This document shows, piece after piece, positions 59,817 through 64,000 of a DNA stretch of 64,000 nucleotides (its first letter is position 1; each line of letters begins with the position of its first letter). A program made the position numbers and the translations under genes. The stretch covers positions 456,988 to 520,987 of the forward strand of contig NZ_LT855386.1 in the NCBI RefSeq assembly GCF_900184735.1, read 5' to 3'. Source of the stretch: Paucisalibacillus globulus. Its GTDB lineage: Bacteria; Bacillota; Bacilli; Bacillales; Amphibacillaceae. The notes under the pieces were generated by a model. It ran no database searches, was not told where the DNA came from, and was given only the letters and a program-made list of their open reading frames with translations.

Positions 59817-61321
59817 AAATTTTCTCTCACCTTCATATATCCAAAAGTAGGATTGACACCTTCTCGTGGAGCTAGCTCCTCAAGACTACAGGTACCTTGT
59901 TTCTCATATAAGTTATCATCCATTTCTCTTCGACCAGTTGGGATGACAAATCGCTCATTATATTTCGCAATTCCAAGTAGGCGTGCCATATCCTCTATTT
60001 CTTCTGGATTCGTATCTGCTTGTTTCACTAATTCACTCTGCTTAAATTCATCCACCCCACCAACAGTCTTACCTCTCATATAGACACGCATTGCTGTTAG
60101 TTTTAGAAGCACCTTACGAATTACACTAGTATCACCTGCTGATAAGATGGAGGCAAGATATTCCATTGGAATTCGCATTTGATCCACTGCTGGTATATAT
60201 CCATCCGTGTTTAGTTCATCTTCATTCGTTATGTGGTTCATAATCGGGCTTAGTGGAGGTACATACCAAACCATTGGCATGGTACGATATTCCGGATGAA
60301 GTGGTAATGCTATCTTCCATTTCATAGCCATTTTATAAACAGGCGACTCTTTAGCCGCTTCAATCCATGAATCGTTAATTCCATGCTCACGAGCTTTCTC
60401 TTGAATATCTGGGTCAAAGGGATCTAAGAAACATCCTAATTGAGCCTCATATAAATCCTGTGGATCCTCCACAGAAGCTGCTTCTTTTACTTTGTCGGCA
60501 TCGTAGAGAACAACTCCAATATAGCGAATCCTTCCAACACATGTTTCTGAGCAAATCGTTGGTAGTCCTGCTTCTGTACGTGGATAACAGAAATTACATT
60601 TCTCTGCTTTATGTGTTTTCCAATTATAATAAACCTTATGATAGGGACAACCGTTCTGACAAAATCTCCAACCACGACAAGCATCGTGATCAACTAATAC
60701 AATTCCATCCTCGTCACGCTTGTACAAAGCTCCTGCAGGGCAGGAAGCTACACATGAAGGATTTAAGCAATGTTCACAAATTCTTGGCAAGTACATCATA
60801 AACGTTTTTTCATATTCCATCTGGATATGCTCCCCAAGCTGTTCTACGTTAGGATCCATTGGAACAATTTCACTACCACCTGCCAAATCATCATCCCAGT
60901 TAGAACCCCACTCTGGTTTATCCATATATTCGCCAGTAATTTGTGATTTTGGCCTAGCAACAGGAAGATTTTTCCGTTTCGGACTATGAATTAAATTGTC
61001 GTAATCATATGTCCATGGCTCATAGAATTCGTCTAACTTAGCCATATTTGGGTTATAAAAAATATTGGCTAGCTTGGTAATTGGACCACCTGCACGAAGT
61101 TTCAATTGTCCGTTCTGTAACTTCCAACCACCCTTATAACGGTCTGTATCTTCCCATCTTCTAGGGTAACCTGGGCCAGGTCTTGTTTCGACATTATTAA
61201 ACCACATATATTCTGCACCAGGACGGTTTGTCCAAGTATTTTTACAAGTAACAGAGCAGGTATGGCACCCAATACATTTGTCAAGATGCATGACCATTGC
61301 CACTTGCGCCTTAATTCTCAA
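59813..61321 (-). CDS. narH: Respiratory nitrate reductase beta subunit (Fe-S)
   Basis: A 502-residue iron-sulfur protein with four cysteine clusters: CIGCHTCSVTC (residues ~15-25), CEHCLNPSCVASCPAGA (~180-196), CRGWRFCQNGCPYHK (~216-230, with Trp in place of a Cys as in NarH) and CNFCYPRTEAGLPTICSETC. It passes electrons from NarI to NarG. TTG start with GGAGG 9 bases upstream; it overlaps narG by 11 bases. Confidence 0.93.
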   Translation of the reverse strand: MRIKAQVAMVMHLDKCIGCHTCSVTCKNTWTNRPGAEYMWFNNVETRPGPGYPRRWEDTDRYKGGWKLQNGQLKLRAGGPITKLANIFYNPNMAKLDEFYEPWTYDYDNLIHSPKRKNLPVARPKSQITGEYMDKPEWGSNWDDDLAGGSEIVPMDPNVEQLGEHIQMEYEKTFMMYLPRICEHCLNPSCVASCPAGALYKRDEDGIVLVDHDACRGWRFCQNGCPYHKVYYNWKTHKAEKCNFCYPRTEAGLPTICSETCVGRIRYIGVVLYDADKVKEAASVEDPQDLYEAQLGCFLDPFDPDIQEKAREHGINDSWIEAAKESPVYKMAMKWKIALPLHPEYRTMPMVWYVPPLSPIMNHITNEDELNTDGYIPAVDQMRIPMEYLASILSAGDTSVIRKVLLKLTAMRVYMRGKTVGGVDEFKQSELVKQADTNPEEIEDMARLLGIAKYNERFVIPTGRREMDDNLYEKQGTCSLEELAPREGVNPTFGYMKVRENL

Positions 61322-64000
61322 GCCAATCAACCTCCTTCAGTCCTCTGATGATTGCAATCGTGTCTCGTTGATGTCCGGTCGGTCCATAATAGTTAAATCC
61401 ATAACTTAACTGTGAGTAACCACCAATCATATGGGTTGGTTTTAAGGTAATTCTTGTTACACTATTATGTGTTCCACCACGTTTATTACTAACGGTCGTT
61501 CCTGGGACCCCCATTGTTCTGTCCTGTGCATGGTACATATAGGCCATTCCCTTTGGAATACGATAGGTGAGAACTACCCTTGCCGCCACTGCACCGTTCC
61601 GATTATATACTTCAATCCAATCATTATCCTTCAGACCAATTGATTTCCCATCATCTTCGTTCATCCAAACAACTTGCCAGCCTCTAAATAAGGTAGACAT
61701 TTGTGTTGTCTCGGTGAACATGGTATGGATTCCCCATTTTTGGTGTGGTGTTAAATATCTAACCGTAATAGATTCTGTTGTCTCTTTTACAGTATTTTCA
61801 TTCTTCATAAATGGACCCTTAGTAAGTGGTGGGAGATATAATGGTAGCCCCTCACCAAAATCAAGGATCATCTCATGATCTAAGTAGAAGCTTTGTCTTC
61901 CCGTTAACGTACGCCACGGGATGTTATACTCCTTATTCACGGTAAAAGGAGAATAACGTCTATTATCTTTTTCCATACCACTCCAGACAGGTGTTGATAT
62001 CGATGTTCTGGGTTGAATGGTTAAGGCATCTAACGTAAAATCCTCTTCTTCACGAGCTTCTGCAATCTCCGTTAATTTCTTACCAGTTTTTGCTTCTAGC
62101 GATTTCCAACCTTCAACTGCCCGCTTACCATTTGTTGCACCAGACATGAGAAGAATTGCATTGATTGCCTTTTTATCTGTAAGCAAGTCTGGATTACCTT
62201 TTCCAATTCCCTCACGCTTACTAACACCAAGCCTATCCTTCAATTCTTCATACACTTTTTCTCCAGGTATCTTTACTCCTTTACCACCATAGCCATTTTT
62301 AAGATTTGGTCCAATAGTCGTCATCTTTTGATAGACATTTGGATAGTCTCGTTTCACAACAGCAAGGTTAGGCATTGTTTTTCCTGGAATGGCCTCTACT
62401 TCACCATTACGCCAATCCTTTATTTGACCATATTCTTGAGCAATTTCATCAACTGAATCGTGACCTAATGGACGCATCATGATTTCTTCTTGTTCAGGGA
62501 GATGTGTCTCAGCAAGTTCTGAGAATACTTTTGCGATTTCTCGGAAAGAGTCCCAGTCACTTTTAGCTTTCCATGGTGGTGATATGGCAGCATTAAATGG
62601 ATGAACAAATGGGTGCATATCCGTACTACTAATATCAAATTTTTCATACCAAGTTGCTGCTGGAAGCACGATATCCGAGAAAAGTCCTGAACTAGTCATA
62701 CGGAAATCAATACTAACAAATAGGTCTGTCTTTCCTTCCGGAGGTTTTCCGTCTACTTTTACATGTTCGGGTTGCCAGGAATGGGCAGGCTCTGAGAGGA
62801 CAGCATTATCCGCACCTATTAAATGCTTCGCAAAATATTCATGTCCTTTCCCACTATCACCTAAAAGATTTGAGCGCCAATTGAAGAATAGTCTTGGAAA
62901 ATTTTGTGGATCATCTGGATTTTCAATAGCCCATTCTATTTCTCCATTCTTGATCCGCTCTACTACATCATTAACTATTTCTTGTGGCGTAGTTGCTCCC
63001 CGTTCTTTGCTCTCTTTCACAAGATCGATTGAATTCTGAGTGAACTGTGGAAAAGATGGTAACCAGCCCAGTCGAGCCGCTAAAGCGTTTACATCAGCGG
63101 GATGCATGTGGTTATATTTTCCACTCCAAGTTGTGTTTTCCTTGTTGATTTCATCCTCATAACGAAACTGATCCGTTGCAAAGTAAAAGAATGACGTACC
63201 ATTTTGTAAACGTGCCGCAGATCCCCAATCACCAGCAAATGCAACCTGTTGCCACCCTTCAACTGGGCGGACCTTTTCTTGACCAACATAATGAGCCCAA
63301 CCACCACCATTAACACCTTGGGAACCGGTTAATAGGATTAAGTTTAGGATAGAGCGATATATTTGATCACTATGATACCAGTGGTTAGTACCTCCACCCA
63401 TTGCAATCATTGATTTTCCTTTAGTTCGAGCTGCGTTATCGGCAAACTCCTTAGCAACCATAATGACATGATTTCTGTTAACACCTGTGATACTCTCCTG
63501 CCAACTAGGTGTATATGGTTTCGGATCGTTGTAGTCAACTGGATAGTCACCCGTAAGACCCCTATCAACCCCAACATGGGCCATCATTAGATCAAAAACG
63601 GTTGTAACTGTTAAATCATTCCCGTTTTTGTCCTTCATATTTTTTACTGGGACACCTCGTGTTACCGTTCCACCTTCTTTTTCCGCAAAATATGGAAAGG
63701 TGACTTGAGCTACTGCATCAGAGGTTTCTAAAAAGCTTAGTCTTGGTTTTATCTGACTTCCGTCTTCCTTCTCTAGATCTAGATTCCACTTACTTCCACC
63801 GTCCCATCTAAAACCCTGACTTCCATTCGGTGTTTCAATTTGATTGGTAACCTCGTTCCATACGACTGTTTTCCATTCACCAAGATTTTCTTCATCATGA
63901 AAGTCGGAACTACGTAAGAAACGACCTGTCCGTGTTTCACCATTATGATTTTTTAACATTACTAAAAAGGGTAGATCTGTGTACTGTTTTACATAATCCA
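61311..64000 (-). CDS. narG: Respiratory nitrate reductase alpha subunit (5' end outside window)
   Basis: The C-terminal ~895 residues of the molybdopterin catalytic subunit; the reading frame continues past the window edge (codons before MLKNHNGETRT read YVKQYTDLPFLV), so the first third, including the Fe-S Cys/His motif, is missing. Visible parts include MIAMGGGTNHWYHSDQIYRSILNLILLTGSQGVNGGGWAHYVGQEKVRP and the C-terminal molybdopterin-binding domain NDWIEVYNRNGAVAARVV...YMYHAQDRTMGVPG. It is transcribed with narHJI; no promoter is in the window. Confidence 0.95.
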   Translation of the reverse strand, partial: DYVKQYTDLPFLVMLKNHNGETRTGRFLRSSDFHDEENLGEWKTVVWNEVTNQIETPNGSQGFRWDGGSKWNLDLEKEDGSQIKPRLSFLETSDAVAQVTFPYFAEKEGGTVTRGVPVKNMKDKNGNDLTVTTVFDLMMAHVGVDRGLTGDYPVDYNDPKPYTPSWQESITGVNRNHVIMVAKEFADNAARTKGKSMIAMGGGTNHWYHSDQIYRSILNLILLTGSQGVNGGGWAHYVGQEKVRPVEGWQQVAFAGDWGSAARLQNGTSFFYFATDQFRYEDEINKENTTWSGKYNHMHPADVNALAARLGWLPSFPQFTQNSIDLVKESKERGATTPQEIVNDVVERIKNGEIEWAIENPDDPQNFPRLFFNWRSNLLGDSGKGHEYFAKHLIGADNAVLSEPAHSWQPEHVKVDGKPPEGKTDLFVSIDFRMTSSGLFSDIVLPAATWYEKFDISSTDMHPFVHPFNAAISPPWKAKSDWDSFREIAKVFSELAETHLPEQEEIMMRPLGHDSVDEIAQEYGQIKDWRNGEVEAIPGKTMPNLAVVKRDYPNVYQKMTTIGPNLKNGYGGKGVKIPGEKVYEELKDRLGVSKREGIGKGNPDLLTDKKAINAILLMSGATNGKRAVEGWKSLEAKTGKKLTEIAEAREEEDFTLDALTIQPRTSISTPVWSGMEKDNRRYSPFTVNKEYNIPWRTLTGRQSFYLDHEMILDFGEGLPLYLPPLTKGPFMKNENTVKETTESITVRYLTPHQKWGIHTMFTETTQMSTLFRGWQVVWMNEDDGKSIGLKDNDWIEVYNRNGAVAARVVLTYRIPKGMAYMYHAQDRTMGVPGTTVSNKRGGTHNSVTRITLKPTHMIGGYSQLSYGFNYYGPTGHQRDTIAIIRGLKEVDWLEN

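Noticed and set aside
60460-60989. Long plus-strand frames opposite narH
   Set aside because: They are shadows of the conserved Cys-rich coding sequence of narH, with no ribosome sites.
1-64000. tRNA/rRNA genes, CRISPR arrays, prophage or insertion sequences
   Set aside because: None was recognised on reading both strands; there are no transposase, integrase or Cas-like proteins and no regularly spaced identical repeats.

Overview
The window is low-GC chromosomal DNA from a spore-forming, rod-type Firmicute of the family Bacillaceae, probably an Oceanobacillus/Virgibacillus-like relative. The basis is: many TTG/GTG starts behind strong AGGAGG sites, orthologues of Bacillus YerO/SwrC, Mta, SigM/YhdL, YukC, YpzI and a spore-protein-like gene behind a sigma-G-type promoter, a T-box leader, and intrinsic terminators after most units. 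The genus is an inference. No rRNA, tRNA, CRISPR array, insertion sequence or phage gene was recognised.

Left part (1-27.8 kb): a SwrC-type RND efflux pump (cut by the window start) divergent from its TetR regulator; a TldD/TldE-type protease pair; two small conserved genes; a 400-bp patch holding two inverted copies of a GC-rich palindromic repeat; a proline iminopeptidase; an epimerase-like protein; a MarR-MFS efflux unit with a clear operator; a short FtsZ-like protein with a lost GTP-binding loop but an intact T7 loop; a dicarboxylate symporter; glycerate kinase; a small sporulation operon; a ZorA/ZorB-like (MotA/MotB-type) motor pair without Zorya effectors; AlaX; MscS; short-chain dehydrogenase; two Nudix hydrolases; and an Mta-type MerR regulator with an MFS pump.

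Centre (27.8-44.3 kb): one long minus-strand locus that runs TadZ-TadA-TadB-TadC-Flp pilin-TadE-like-DUF5702-lipoprotein-TadE-like-TadV prepilin peptidase, then FHA protein, PP2C phosphatase, Ser/Thr kinase and an EssB/YukC-like membrane pseudokinase. It looks like a tight-adherence (Tad) pilus or secretion machine coupled to a phospho-signalling module and to a scaffold borrowed from type VII secretion. A zinc-ribbon membrane protein (TcaA/YvbJ-like) is transcribed divergently from it.

Right part (44.3-64 kb): RHH and DinB proteins, DegV, an ABC-F ATPase, an alkyltransferase-like protein, a methyltransferase, a SigM-type ECF sigma factor with its YhdL-type anti-sigma factor, hemolysin III, an arginyl-tRNA synthetase under T-box control, a BCS1-like AAA ATPase, then nitrate respiration: a NarK transporter carrying a C-terminal PAS domain, a degenerate tandem repeat array, and the narGHJI operon (narG cut by the window end).

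The best candidates for undescribed biology are the FtsZ-like pseudo-GTPase (11376-12206), the Tad/EssB/kinase hybrid locus (27874-42392), the orphan ZorAB-like motor (16469-18974) and the NarK-PAS fusion (56558-58051). All functions are sequence-reading inferences; no searches were run.
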